A stretch of DNA of 64,000 nt from Paenibacillus macerans (GTDB taxonomy: Bacteria > Bacillota > Bacilli > Paenibacillales > Paenibacillaceae). The translations under genes and the position numbers were made by a program. A model generated the notes under the pieces. It was given only the letters and a program-made list of their open reading frames with translations. It searched no databases and was not told the origin of the DNA. Location: the NCBI RefSeq assembly GCF_023715465.1, contig NZ_JAMBOE010000001.1, forward strand, positions 310,001 through 374,000. The letters run 5' to 3'. Positions 8,249 through 18,017 of the stretch are shown in pieces. Each line of letters opens with the position of its first letter. Within the stretch, counting starts at the first letter, position 1.

Positions 8249-9423
8249 ACCACCTTTAATAGATTTGCCGCTTCCTTCGCGCGGCTGCGAGCTGTTTCCA
8301 CATCTTCTGCGGCACTCAGTGCGACTGCCATTCGTCTGCCCGGTTTGCATAGCGGTTTTCCAAATATGCGCACCTGCGTCCGCGGCAGGCTTAACGCCTC
8401 GCCGATTCCCGCGATCCGAAAGTCCTCGCCTTCCCGGCCCTCTCCGCCTTTCAGCGTCGCCGACGCCCCCGGCGTCAGCAGTTCTACCGAAGGAATCGGG
8501 AAGCCCAATATCGCGCGAACATGCAGCGCAAATTCCGACAAATCCTGGGTCACCATCGTGACCATTCCCGTATCATGAGGTCTTGGGGAAACTTCACTGA
8601 ACACGACGCCGTCCGGAGTGATAAACAGCTCAACCCCAAACAGGCCGTATCCGCCTAGCGCATCGGTGATTTTGCGGGCGATGTCCTGCGCCTCGCGCAG
8701 CTGCTCCTCGTTCATAAAATGAGGCTGCCACGACTCCACATAATCGCCGTCCCGCTGAATATGTCCTATCGGCGGGCAAAACACCGTCCCGGAAACCGAA
8801 CGGACCGTCAGCAACGTAATCTCGCTCGTAAACGGCACAAACGATTCCACAATGACCCTCGCGTTTTTGGCGCGTCCACCCTCCATCGCCATCCGCCAGC
8901 ACACTTGCACGTCTTCCCGGCTGCGGCAAACGCTTTGCCCTTTGCCGGAAGAGCTCATAAGCGGCTTGACCACGCAGGGCAAACCAAGTTCGGCAACCGC
9001 CGTTTCCAGCTCCTCCAAACTGTCCGCAAACCGGTATTCCGCAGTCGGCAAACCCAGCTTCTCCGCAGCCAGGCGCCGGATTCCTTCGCGATCCATCGTC
9101 AGCTTCGCCGCCGTGGCCGTTGGAATCACCGTAAAGCCCTCGCTTTCAAGTTCGACCAGCACCTGAGTAGCAATCGCTTCCACCTCCGGAACGATCAAAT
9201 CCGGCTTCACTTGCAGAATAAGCGATCGCAAAGCCTCCGGATCCAGCATATCGATGACGTGGGCTTCATGGGCCACCCCCATGGCCGGCGCATGCTCGTA
9301 CCGGTCGACGGCAATCGTGCGAACGCCCAGGCGCTGCGCTTCGATCACGACCTCTTTACCGAGCTCGCCGCTGCCAAGCAGCATGATCGTTTTAGGGCTT
9401 CTTGATGCAGGAGCACCCCACAT
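8236..9423 (-). CDS. purT: formate-dependent phosphoribosylglycinamide formyltransferase PurT
   Basis: A 395-residue ATP-grasp enzyme using formate and ATP to formylate GAR in purine synthesis. The start [22 protein letters not shown] and the segments [34 protein letters not shown] and [15 protein letters not shown] are PurT signatures; length matches the family. It is monocistronic except for the coupled GNAT gene. The ~440 bp upstream hold no gene but one four-unit repeat element near the far end. Confidence 0.93.
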   Translation of the reverse strand: MWGAPASRSPKTIMLLGSGELGKEVVIEAQRLGVRTIAVDRYEHAPAMGVAHEAHVIDMLDPEALRSLILQVKPDLIVPEVEAIATQVLVELESEGFTVIPTATAAKLTMDREGIRRLAAEKLGLPTAEYRFADSLEELETAVAELGLPCVVKPLMSSSGKGQSVCRSREDVQVCWRMAMEGGRAKNARVIVESFVPFTSEITLLTVRSVSGTVFCPPIGHIQRDGDYVESWQPHFMNEEQLREAQDIARKITDALGGYGLFGVELFITPDGVVFSEVSPRPHDTGMVTMVTQDLSEFALHVRAILGFPIPSVELLTPGASATLKGGEGREGEDFRIAGIGEALSLPRTQVRIFGKPLCKPGRRMAVALSAAEDVETARSRAKEAANLLKVVWFN

Positions 9424-9687
9424 GATACGATAAATCCCCCTTAACGCTGAGTTAACAATAATTTAACACTCTACACCTATTTTCAGGTTTTATGGCCAAG
9501 ATTGCAATACTTCTAATTAAAATTCGGATTATTTTTCGATAAAAAGTTACAAATAGCGAAACTATGCTTCCACCAAAACGTAATAGACCCTTTTTTAGCC
9601 ATCCATTCCCGGTGTGTTCCAGATTCCCTGAATTCCCCATGGTTCAATACAGCGATGTTGTGGCAGGTTCGGAGATAAAGCCAACCC

Positions 9688-9870
9688 TAACGGACACCAG
9701 CGACGTTATTCCGATAAAATCAATAGTTTACAAAATGTAACGGACACCACAGACCTTATTCGACATTAATGAACACAATTCCAGTCTTTTTCGGGCAAAT
9801 AGCGGCACTCCTGTCCGTTAAAAATGAAAACGGCGTTTTTTGGGGCAAATAAGGTCGCTTCAGTCCGTTA
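9688..9870. repeat. four-unit inverted element, subfamily A copy 1
   Basis: Forward units at 9688 and 9738 (TAACGGACAC..., ending TTATT), reverse units ending at 9820 and 9870 (...GTCCGTTA). Forward and reverse spacings are both 50 bp; the inner pair spans 83 bp. The last unit contributes the TAA stop codon of the dynamin-like gene. The rest of the gap 9424-9687 shows nothing I can name. Confidence 0.85.
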
Positions 9871-12800
9871 GCCTGCATAAAAAGCTTCCATTTCTTCCCG
9901 GTATCCGCCTAATTGAGCTTCCGCTTTTTGCCAATGCGCCAATTCTTCCCCGGAAACCTTCAAGCTCTTCAAACTGTCTTCCCATTCCTGCCAAAGGCCC
10001 GTGAAATATTCGGCGATTTGCTGCTTGCGTTGCTCGATTTCGCCGGCATAATGGTCGCGGAAAACGCCCTGCATGCGGTGCACAAGCTCCTGAAGCCGCT
10101 CCGTAAGCGGGCCTTCCAGTTTGGCGCGCAGCTGCATTTTTCCCTGTCCCTCAAAAAAAGCCTTTGGATTTTTGAAATATGCCCAATAGTCTTCCGGCGA
10201 AAAATAAGCCCTGTCCAGCAGTCCTTCCGGAATCTCCGGGGTATTCCATTCCCCGGACGGAGCCGGCGCTTCAAGCGGCATATCGAACCTGGCCCCGTTC
10301 CCGCGGCACCAGTTATCCGCTTCTCTCGCCAGCAGCGCCTCCGCCTTCCGCTCCAGACGCAGCGTCGTCGCCAGCAGCTCGCGCTCCAGCTCGCCCGAAA
10401 TTTGGCTAACCCAACCGCTCATAGCGATGGCGAAGTTCCGCTTCAAAGGACCCGCGCCATCCTGGAGCAGGGACGGGTGAAAATATTCCGCATACGCATC
10501 GAGCGCCTGCAGCCTTAACCGCTGTACGACGTGGAACAACAGTTCTTCGTTCTCCTGATTCCATTCCCTGCCGATCTCGACAGCCATGAACTCCTTGACT
10601 GCGGCTTCAAAAGCGGCGCGGCTGTCGGTCAGCGCAGCCAGCTTCCGCTCCGCATGTTCCGCGTCGCTATCGGCCGCCGCGATCCATTTCGCCAGCCGCT
10701 CCTTCGTCTGCTCCAGCAGCGCGGCGGCTGACGCCGCGGCAAGGCTGCCCAAATCAACCTCCAGGAACTTGGCAAATTGCTGCCGGAACCGGGCAAAGCC
10801 CATGTCTCCAGAAGCCCCGCCTTGTTCCTCCCGCAGCGCCTGCAGGCTGGACAGCGCAAACAGATTCGGCTCCCGGATGCCTGCGGTTTGCAGCCCGTCC
10901 CTTACGTACTCCACCACTGCCGCGAGTTCATCCTCCGATGCGGCAAGATCCGCCGCGTTGACGACAAAAAACATTTTGTCGAGCGCAAAGCTGCCTTTCA
11001 TGCGGCCGAGTTGGCTGAGCAGCTGTTTGTCGGCCCGGGAAAAAGCGTGGTTGTAATAGGTCACGAAAATAATCGCGTCGGAATTTTTCATATATTGGAA
11101 CGTAATTCCCGTATGCCGCGCATGGATCGAATCCGCGCCCGGCGTGTCCACCAGCACGATCCCCTGCTCGGTCAAAGGGCAGGCGTAATAAAAATCGATA
11201 TCAGCTACAAAGCAGGCCTTCTCTTCCTCCGCCGCAAATCTTCCGAACTCGGCGGCGTCCGCGACAATGCTTTGGCCGAGCAGGGACTCGGCGGCCTCCC
11301 AACCGGCCGCCGCCGCTTTCAGGAAGCTGAAATGCGCTCTCCCGGCAGCGGGGATCTCGGCGGCTTCCAGACGTTTGACCGCTTCCAGCCAGCTCTTCTC
11401 CTGCCAGCCGCCAAGCCCCAACGCCCCAAAGGAGTACGCTAAATCTTCGGCCATCGCTTCACGGCTTTTGAAGCGGATCCGCGCCGTATTATGGCGCTGT
11501 CCGTCCCCAGGCGCCATCACCCGGATGATCGCCGCCGTCGTCGGATGCGGCGACACCGGCAGCACGGCTTCGCCCAGCAGAGCGCTGGCGAAGGAGGATT
11601 TGCCGGCGCTGAACGCCCCGAACAGCGCCACGGTAAACGTGCCGCTGCGCAGCTCGGCGGCGCGCCGGGTCAGCTCCCGCACCCCCGTCCCGAAGGCGGG
11701 GTGGGGAGCCAGCAGTTCCGCCGCGGCCGCAAGGCGCGCGGCGGCCTGCATCGCGCGCCCGCGGGCCTGCGGCGGGCGCGGCTGCGCCTTGGCCGTCGGG
11801 GCATCGCCCCCGGCGGCATCCGCCTGCGGCGGCGGCCCGGCGGACACCGTAGGCGTTGCCGAAGGCGCCGCTGCAGGCGCGAGCGTAGGCGCAGACGCCG
11901 CCACAGCCGCAGGCGCGGGCGAAGCCGCGCTGGCGCCGGGCAAGGCCGCGCCGCCGACCGGGCGCGGCGCGGGTTCATGCACCTCCGGCAGCAGCCCGGA
12001 GGTGAGCGGCACGGGCGCGCCGAGCAGCGCGCTCAGGCGCGCTTCGCGCGCGGCCTGCGCGGCGGCGAGCTGCGCCAGCGCGCGGGCGGCCGGCAGGCGC
12101 GCCGCCAGCTCGGCGCGCCGGGCCACGGCCGCGGCCGCTTCCGCCGCGCGCAGCGGCGACGGCGCCGCCAGCAGCGCGTCCAGCACCGCCGCAGCCGCGC
12201 GCTTGTAGCGGCCGGCGACGCCCGCCGCCACCGCCGCGGCGTAGTGCAGCGTCGACTCGCCGGACAACATCGCCCCGCCGGGCAAAACTTCACTGATCCA
12301 GGCCTCTTCCGGCTGCGGCAGCAGCGCGTCGAGCCGCTCCTCCCAGGATTCATCCCACAGCTGCAAATGTTGGCCGATCGTCCGCAGTTCCTGGCGGACA
12401 TGCCAGCCGAGCTGCGCTTCCGTTTGCTCTCCCAGGCCGCTTAGGAACGTCTCCCGGCGTTTGGCTTTTTCCGCTTCCGTTTTTCCGCCTCCGCCAAACC
12501 ATCCCTTCACCTTGAAGCCCGGTGCCCGGCTTTCGAGGAACAGTCCGGCCTGCTCACGCAGCGCAGGCGTCATCAACTGGGCGGAATCGATCACTTTGCC
12601 GATCCGGTTCAGCCATTCCTGCCTGCGCTCTTCCCAGACAGTCTCACCCCCGGAAGCTTCGGCCTGCTTGAGCCTAGCCCATTCCTCTTCCAGTTTTGGC
12701 ACCTCGGTTTCGCCACCCGCCTGCTCCAGCAGCGCCTCCCGCTGCGGCCGCTCTTTTTCTGCCAGCCGCGCCAGATGGTCGTTTACCGTTTGCGCCGCCG

Positions 12801-13617
12801 ACATGTAAGCTCCGTAGTCCAGCAGCCCGGCCCCCCGCGCCAAAATTTCCTGAATCGTCCTCCTCAGCGCCGGCAACATATTGTCAGGATGTTCTTCCCG
12901 CTTCAGAGAAATATAAAAAATTCCCCGCATCCCGATGTTCCATACTTTAAAAGCCTGGCTCACCGATTCCCGGTAGCGGGCGAAGGACAACTCCTCCTCC
13001 CGGTGTTTATCGATCTGGTTTACCACCATGTAAACCGGCTTGCCGTAGTCGCTTAACGCCTTGGCAAAGCTTAGGTTCGTCTCCGACGATACGTGATTAT
13101 AGTCCATCACATAAAAAACGACGTCCGCCAAATGCAAGGCGGAGTGCGTGGCCAGTTCATGCCCGGCATCATTGGAATCGACCCCCGGCGTATCGAGCAG
13201 CGCGCCGCCCTGATTCAGCAGCTCAATCTCATCCCACAGCTCCACGCGCGTATAATCTTTGCCGTTGCGGGCGTAGTCGGCGACATGCTCCACGGGCATC
13301 TCCACCGGCGGCTGGGCCGGATCGGACGAGCTTAATACCGCGCGGGGCGCCCCGCTGCGAATAAAAACGACATTGGCGCTGGTCGGCAAGGGGCTTGCAG
13401 GCATAACCGCTTTGCCGCACAAGCTGTTGATCAGGCTCGATTTGCCGGCCGAAAAATGTCCGCAAAAAGCGATCGTCAGCTCTTTCCGCTCCAGCTTGTC
13501 CTGAATCTCCTGAACTTCCCCGGTCCCCTGATCATCCCCGCCTTCACTCAGTACGCCGCGCAGCTCCTCAAGCTTGTTTTGCATATCATCATCGGTTGCA
13601 GCCGTAATCGGTTTCAT
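9868..13617 (-). CDS. tandem double dynamin-like GTPase (DynA type)
   Basis: A 1249-residue protein carrying two full dynamin-like modules. Module 1 has P-loop G-H-F-S-A-G-K-S-S at ~53-61, switch L-L-D-T-P-G-V-D-S and N-Q-I-D; module 2 has G-A-F-S-A-G-K-S-S near residue 665, L-V-D-T-P-G-A-D-S and N-A-A-D. Long helical regions follow each. The join (roughly residues 460-640) is extremely Ala/Pro-rich and GC-rich. This is the architecture of Bacillus DynA, a membrane-fusing, membrane-stress protein. Start at 13617 is preferred because a GGAGA motif precedes it and the 45 upstream residues have no dynamin character. Monocistronic. The second copy keeps all GTPase motifs. Confidence 0.9.
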   Translation of the reverse strand: MKPITAATDDDMQNKLEELRGVLSEGGDDQGTGEVQEIQDKLERKELTIAFCGHFSAGKSSLINSLCGKAVMPASPLPTSANVVFIRSGAPRAVLSSSDPAQPPVEMPVEHVADYARNGKDYTRVELWDEIELLNQGGALLDTPGVDSNDAGHELATHSALHLADVVFYVMDYNHVSSETNLSFAKALSDYGKPVYMVVNQIDKHREEELSFARYRESVSQAFKVWNIGMRGIFYISLKREEHPDNMLPALRRTIQEILARGAGLLDYGAYMSAAQTVNDHLARLAEKERPQREALLEQAGGETEVPKLEEEWARLKQAEASGGETVWEERRQEWLNRIGKVIDSAQLMTPALREQAGLFLESRAPGFKVKGWFGGGGKTEAEKAKRRETFLSGLGEQTEAQLGWHVRQELRTIGQHLQLWDESWEERLDALLPQPEEAWISEVLPGGAMLSGESTLHYAAAVAAGVAGRYKRAAAAVLDALLAAPSPLRAAEAAAAVARRAELAARLPAARALAQLAAAQAAREARLSALLGAPVPLTSGLLPEVHEPAPRPVGGAALPGASAASPAPAAVAASAPTLAPAAAPSATPTVSAGPPPQADAAGGDAPTAKAQPRPPQARGRAMQAAARLAAAAELLAPHPAFGTGVRELTRRAAELRSGTFTVALFGAFSAGKSSFASALLGEAVLPVSPHPTTAAIIRVMAPGDGQRHNTARIRFKSREAMAEDLAYSFGALGLGGWQEKSWLEAVKRLEAAEIPAAGRAHFSFLKAAAAGWEAAESLLGQSIVADAAEFGRFAAEEEKACFVADIDFYYACPLTEQGIVLVDTPGADSIHARHTGITFQYMKNSDAIIFVTYYNHAFSRADKQLLSQLGRMKGSFALDKMFFVVNAADLAASEDELAAVVEYVRDGLQTAGIREPNLFALSSLQALREEQGGASGDMGFARFRQQFAKFLEVDLGSLAAASAAALLEQTKERLAKWIAAADSDAEHAERKLAALTDSRAAFEAAVKEFMAVEIGREWNQENEELLFHVVQRLRLQALDAYAEYFHPSLLQDGAGPLKRNFAIAMSGWVSQISGELERELLATTLRLERKAEALLAREADNWCRGNGARFDMPLEAPAPSGEWNTPEIPEGLLDRAYFSPEDYWAYFKNPKAFFEGQGKMQLRAKLEGPLTERLQELVHRMQGVFRDHYAGEIEQRKQQIAEYFTGLWQEWEDSLKSLKVSGEELAHWQKAEAQLGGYREEMEAFYAG

Positions 13618-13803
13618 AAAACAATCTCCGCCTTCCACTGTGCGAAATCTAGTTTCATTTTGGAATATCATCATTTTAACATTTCCTCCCCCGCTTGGGG
13701 AAGACAGTGGTGTATCAGCAAGTAAAACCGAAAACATGCGAATATTTAGCAAAACAAAAAACCTGTAATTGTGCAGGTTTTAAGTCAACAACTTCCTTTT
13801 TAT

Positions 13804-13840
13804 TAAAAAAACAGGCCTCGGCATGAAGGCCTGGCCTGCT
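13804..13840 (-). terminator. terminator of the alpha/beta hydrolase operon
   Basis: Stem CAGGCC/GGCCTG with a loop containing GAAGGCCTGG-type alternatives, followed on the minus strand by seven T residues, 15 bp after the hydrolase stop. Confidence 0.8.
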
Positions 13841-13854
13841 TTTTCTTTGCTCTT

Positions 13855-14439
13855 TTATGCGCAAAGCATTTTATTCAGGACATCGAACACGATCGGCAAC
13901 GTTGTAAATCCGTCGCTTTCCAAAAAGTGTCCGCCATGTTCAACCTGATAGAAATCGGCATCCATTTGCTCCATCAGTTCTTTACTGTAGGCAAACGGGA
14001 CGATCGTATCGTCTTTAGCGGCGATGACCGCCCGCCTGCTTGCGGACCGAATTAAGCGGATATAGTCAAGCGGCTGCTCCGTGAATTCATCCAATATCGG
14101 CAAATCCGGCAAGGGCTTGGCAAACCCGGATACCAATACGATACCGCCGATTGGCTTAGCGGGATTTTGCCGGAGGAGATATCGCAGCGTAGTAATGCAA
14201 CCCAGGCTATGCGCCACAAAATAGGTATTGCTGTCGATATCAGGAACTGAGGTGGTCAACTGATTGATCCACGCATTAAAATTCGGCTCCTGCGGGTTTG
14301 GCATCGTTAATATGGCGACATCCGCCCCGGCTTCCGTCAGCCGGTCGCGCAGCCAAGGAAACCAGTGACTGTCGGGCGATGCCCCATAGCCGTGAATGAT
14401 GTAAACTTTTTTTCGGTCCAGTGCAGGTGTATTGGACAT
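13855..14439 (-). CDS. RBBP9/YdeN-type alpha/beta hydrolase
   Basis: A 194-residue single-domain serine hydrolase. It starts with the oxyanion-loop motif Y-I-I-H-G-Y-G-A-S-P-D-S-H-W-F-P-W and has the nucleophile elbow A-H-S-L-G (serine near residue 96); D in A-A-K-D-D-T-I-V-P and H in E-H-G-G-H-F complete the triad. These spacings are those of the YdeN/RBBP9 family, whose physiological substrates are unknown. It follows the 653-residue gene by 20 bases, so both are probably one operon. Confidence 0.85.
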   Translation of the reverse strand: MSNTPALDRKKVYIIHGYGASPDSHWFPWLRDRLTEAGADVAILTMPNPQEPNFNAWINQLTTSVPDIDSNTYFVAHSLGCITTLRYLLRQNPAKPIGGIVLVSGFAKPLPDLPILDEFTEQPLDYIRLIRSASRRAVIAAKDDTIVPFAYSKELMEQMDADFYQVEHGGHFLESDGFTTLPIVFDVLNKMLCA

Positions 14440-14459
14440 ATTCTCCCCTCCAGTGCAGA

Positions 14460-16421
14460 TCAGCTTTGATGTTTGCTGCGTAAATAATCGGCATAATTCA
14501 CCATGGGCTCCCGCTCAATAAGCTGCAGCAAGAGCGCCGCCCGCTTGTCCCATTCCTCTATATTATCATCTTCACGAAGCAGTTCAAGGAATGGCTCGTA
14601 CAGACAAGGATTCTGCAAGGCACCGGGATGCTGCCGATCCAACAACACGGACCAGCGCACATACTTTTCGCATATTAACAGTGCGGCGGTTCCCGCAAAT
14701 TCGCGCAGTTTGGGATGAGTCCTGAGCAGTGTCGGCACCAATTGCTCGCCTTCCCAAGCAGGATCATCGCCTACCTCGCCATGATTCGGACTCATTCCAA
14801 GCCGAAGCTCCAACCGATTGAATCGGGCTCGCAGCATTTCCGAATTTTCAACGTTGTTTTCAGCGCTTAACCGTCCGAGTCGGGCCGTTTTTTGATCCCA
14901 TTTGATCCGCCGAATTTCCTCCAAGGCATATTCCTGGTTGCGGTACTTCCAAGCTTGCTCTATCCGTCGGTAGAGATCCTCTATCGGCTCCTTGCCGATC
15001 TGATTGCGCCAACTCCCTTGATGGAATGCGCCGCCGCCAACCTCGATGAAGCCATGCTCTTTCATGATATATCCCCCGATACCGTACATCAACAGCAAAG
15101 GTTCATAAACGCGGTAAGCCCTTTGGGCTGCTACGCTCCCTTCCCGGGCGCGTTTCATATAAAACAAAGCCATCCGGCTGATGAAGCGCGGAGAAGAATC
15201 CCTCATTCTCCGTAGTACTGCGTAATCCTCTTCAACCTGTTCATACTCATCCGGTCTCTCCACCAGCTTTTGAGCATTAAAATATAGAGGATGCGCGTTT
15301 ATGGAATAGGCGTCGGCAAATAAAGCCATCCGCCGTAAAAATTCCCGGTACAACAAGCCGTCCACCATCTGTTCCGCAGCCGATCTGCTGGGAAGATCGC
15401 GACTTTCCATACCGGCGATATGGGATATCAGCTTTAAGATCATTTCGTCTCCCTGCTCCCGCGCATAGCCGATCAAGGTATCGTCATAATCCCCGGTAGG
15501 CAGCTCTAGCCCCGGCAGCTGCAACAAAAAGTCTTCTATTAGCCGCTCGACGGGGTAATTTTTCTGTCCGATTAAATACAACCGCATTTCCTTCGTATCC
15601 TGCACATGCTCAATCGTTACTTTAGCATAGTCGGCGGTGTTGTACAGCTTGTGGTTAAACAAATACTGCTGCCGGATGTCGTCGGTATACAGAAGCTTTT
15701 TTTTCGGGTAATAATAGCAATTAAAAGGAAAGCCTTGGGCGGAATAAACAGCCCCGGAAGTAAGTTGTGAAAGATCAACCGCTTCCGCAGCGTAGGCGGT
15801 ACCGGTTGCGTCTTTTCCTTTAACCCGTTTAATATGTACATATAACCGTTCGTCCGGGCTTTTCCACCATTGCGATGCTTCTTGATCGCTCGGAGTAAGC
15901 AAGACAGGAGCAGGCCCTGCTTTTGAAATCCAGGCCGATACCTGCGATTCATAAACCGTGCTTGTCACCCATTGTTTCTGTTTGCCCAACATGCTGTAAA
16001 GAATAGCCTGGTTTTCGATGAACGTTTCTGCACGGTTCTCGAAAAACCTCAGCTCGCCGTTCACCAGCAAAACATACAGCGTTCCATATCTATCCATGTA
16101 ACAGCTTCTACCCCAATAGATGTCCCTAAAATAGAGGCATTCAACAATTTCCTCATCTCCATTCTTCATAACCTTAGGCAAGCCGCCGCCGGGTAGGGAA
16201 GGCCCCATGGCATCGAGCACGAACCTCTGATCCTTAAGCCCACCGAACTCGTGTTGCATTCCCCCGTATTTTTCCTGAAAATCAAGCAGCGCCTCAAACG
16301 CGGGAATACCGTTTTGTCTCAGCACTTGAGCAACTTCCGTCCGGTCGCGGACGGTCTCTCGTCTGGGACACAGCCGAATGAATTCCTTAACGATGCCGGA
16401 AAGTAGAGATGGATGATTCAT
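14460..16421 (-). CDS. protein of unknown function, 653 residues
   Basis: I do not recognise the full-length family. The N-terminal ~80 residues, with A-F-E-A-L-L-D-F-Q-E-K-Y-G-G, faintly recall SMI1/KNR4 (SUKH) folds, which often serve in toxin immunity, but this is a weak resemblance. The middle holds aromatic-rich strands and the last ~300 residues look helical, with R-R-I-E-Q-A-W-K-Y-R-N-Q-E-Y-A-L-E-E. No signal peptide or membrane segment is visible, so it is probably cytoplasmic. It is followed 20 bases later by the alpha/beta hydrolase gene, and a subfamily A element lies upstream. Confidence 0.6.
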   Translation of the reverse strand: MNHPSLLSGIVKEFIRLCPRRETVRDRTEVAQVLRQNGIPAFEALLDFQEKYGGMQHEFGGLKDQRFVLDAMGPSLPGGGLPKVMKNGDEEIVECLYFRDIYWGRSCYMDRYGTLYVLLVNGELRFFENRAETFIENQAILYSMLGKQKQWVTSTVYESQVSAWISKAGPAPVLLTPSDQEASQWWKSPDERLYVHIKRVKGKDATGTAYAAEAVDLSQLTSGAVYSAQGFPFNCYYYPKKKLLYTDDIRQQYLFNHKLYNTADYAKVTIEHVQDTKEMRLYLIGQKNYPVERLIEDFLLQLPGLELPTGDYDDTLIGYAREQGDEMILKLISHIAGMESRDLPSRSAAEQMVDGLLYREFLRRMALFADAYSINAHPLYFNAQKLVERPDEYEQVEEDYAVLRRMRDSSPRFISRMALFYMKRAREGSVAAQRAYRVYEPLLLMYGIGGYIMKEHGFIEVGGGAFHQGSWRNQIGKEPIEDLYRRIEQAWKYRNQEYALEEIRRIKWDQKTARLGRLSAENNVENSEMLRARFNRLELRLGMSPNHGEVGDDPAWEGEQLVPTLLRTHPKLREFAGTAALLICEKYVRWSVLLDRQHPGALQNPCLYEPFLELLREDDNIEEWDKRAALLLQLIEREPMVNYADYLRSKHQS

Positions 16422-16631
16422 TATGTCTAAACTCCATTCATTTTCATATGCACCCTTGCATCAGTACGGCTCTTTAAATTGACATTAAGTAAATAATAAC
16501 TTATCATCCGCACCATACTACTAGCTTAGTTTACTATATCTTTTGCGAATCTGCTGGAAATTTGGCTCAAAACCGAAATCGGTGCTTAACAGGTGGAGTT
16601 GGTCAAGAACACAAAAGAGTGCAAAAAAATC

Positions 16632-16815
16632 TATCGGTTCTGAGCGGCGTTATTCGGGCAAAAACGGGGATTTCCGAGATGTAATGGTTGCCATCGGCCT
16701 TATTTAACGTTTGGGCTGGAGTCAATGGGCAATTTCAAACCAATAAGCGCGCTCAGAACCGTTAGAAAAGGGAACGCCGTCTTTTGGGCCAAATAAGCGT
16801 AGGTCACAACCGTTA
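16632..16815. repeat. four-unit inverted element, subfamily A copy 2
   Basis: Forward units at 16632 and 16682; reverse units ending at 16764 and 16815. Spacings 50, 83 (inner) and 51. Here forward unit 1 and reverse unit 1 share a private GGTTCTGAGCG version of the core while the other two carry the usual GGTTG, so the partners match each other better than their neighbours. It lies between two divergent genes. The remaining stretch 16422-16631 shows only AT-rich promoter-like sequence. Confidence 0.85.
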
Positions 16816-16884
16816 GCGCAGAAGCCGAAGAGGTTCGGCATGGCTAAACAGATATGAAAAATAGTAAAGGACGGTGAACAAACG

Positions 16885-17877
16885 ATGACTTCTACTCATC
16901 TCACTTTCGGCATTTACCCGCTCAGTCCGGCAGGTACCCCGGCCGGCTTGGCCGTCGGTCCCGAGGACGATTACGGCAAAATCGGGGGAGCGCTCCGGGA
17001 ACTGCGCGGAGCTTCAAATATGCTGTCCCCGCGAACCTATCTCGTGTTTACGAAGCCCGATGCGGAGCCTGGTCTGTTCTCGTTTGCCGACCGGCTTCTC
17101 CGCAACGGCTTGCTGGGAGATCTGACCGTCGGTTGGCACCAGATGGGAGAGGCGGACATCGATATGGATGGATGGCTCGCGTTCATTCGCAAAGTCGTTA
17201 GAAAATATGGCCCCCATCTCTCCTCCCTGCAAATTACCAACGAACCGAACTTGTCGTTTATGGAAGGCGCAAAGCCTTATGCGCGTAAGGCTTTGGTTGA
17301 AGGGGTGGTCGCGGCCAAAAGGGAAGTCATCTCCAGCGGGCTTCGCGTTCCGATCGGATTTGGGTCCGTTCCGGAAAGTTCCGTGTCGGTGCCGCGTTTC
17401 TGGGAAGGCCTTGCCCAAGACGGCGGTAAGACGTTCGCCAACTCCGTTGATTTCGTCGGACATAACTTCTATGTGGACGTATTCGACGAGAAGCCGCTCG
17501 CTTTAAGCGATATTCCCGCCGCCGTGGAACGGCCGCTTCGACATCTAAGGGAAAAAAGCTTGGTTGCGGCCGGAATTCCCGTCACCGTACCAATTCGGGT
17601 AACCGAAAACGGATGGCCAACCGGACAGAACCCATTTACCGGACACGAGAGAACGTACGAGCAGCAGGCGAATATCCTCGAGGCAGTGATTCGCACTGTT
17701 TACCGCCTGCGTATGGAACTTCATATTAGTCACTATATACTTTTCGGCCTGCGGGATGCGGACAGCGGCAAGCCGGATCTTTTCCATCAGTTTGGCATCT
17801 TGCGGGATGACTATACGCCGAAGCCCGCCTTTGCCGTATACCAGCGCCTGATTCGCGAGTTGGGCCGGACGCATTGA
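16885..17877 (+). CDS. clan-A glycoside hydrolase-like TIM-barrel protein
   Basis: A 330-residue single-domain protein. L-Q-I-T-N-E-P-N near residue 118 supplies the Asn-Glu acid/base pair and V-T-E-N-G-W-P-T-G near 240 the nucleophile glutamate, the two strand-4/strand-7 glutamates of clan GH-A (as in GH39, GH5 and GH17). There is no signal peptide, so the enzyme would be intracellular and act on small glycosides or imported oligosaccharides. I cannot assign a GH family. The ATG follows AAGGACGGTG. It is a single gene with no transporter beside it. Confidence 0.65.
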   Translation: MTSTHLTFGIYPLSPAGTPAGLAVGPEDDYGKIGGALRELRGASNMLSPRTYLVFTKPDAEPGLFSFADRLLRNGLLGDLTVGWHQMGEADIDMDGWLAFIRKVVRKYGPHLSSLQITNEPNLSFMEGAKPYARKALVEGVVAAKREVISSGLRVPIGFGSVPESSVSVPRFWEGLAQDGGKTFANSVDFVGHNFYVDVFDEKPLALSDIPAAVERPLRHLREKSLVAAGIPVTVPIRVTENGWPTGQNPFTGHERTYEQQANILEAVIRTVYRLRMELHISHYILFGLRDADSGKPDLFHQFGILRDDYTPKPAFAVYQRLIRELGRTH

Positions 17878-18017
17878 TCAAGGCGTATCGGCAATAAGCC
17901 GGACTCACTCCAAGGCGGGGATATTGCGTGTATAATTTCTTTGCTTTAAAGATTACGGATCATCCGGCCGATATACATATAAACAAGCATTTTTAATAGA
18001 AGGAGGAATTTTCTATA

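Noticed and set aside
9452-9640. 62-codon minus-strand frame upstream of purT
   Set aside because: No ribosome binding site or recognisable motif; AT-rich intergenic region.
9688-9870. Possible short CRISPR array in the repeats
   Set aside because: Units are present as two forward and two reverse copies, differ from one another, and no cas genes are near; this is not CRISPR architecture.
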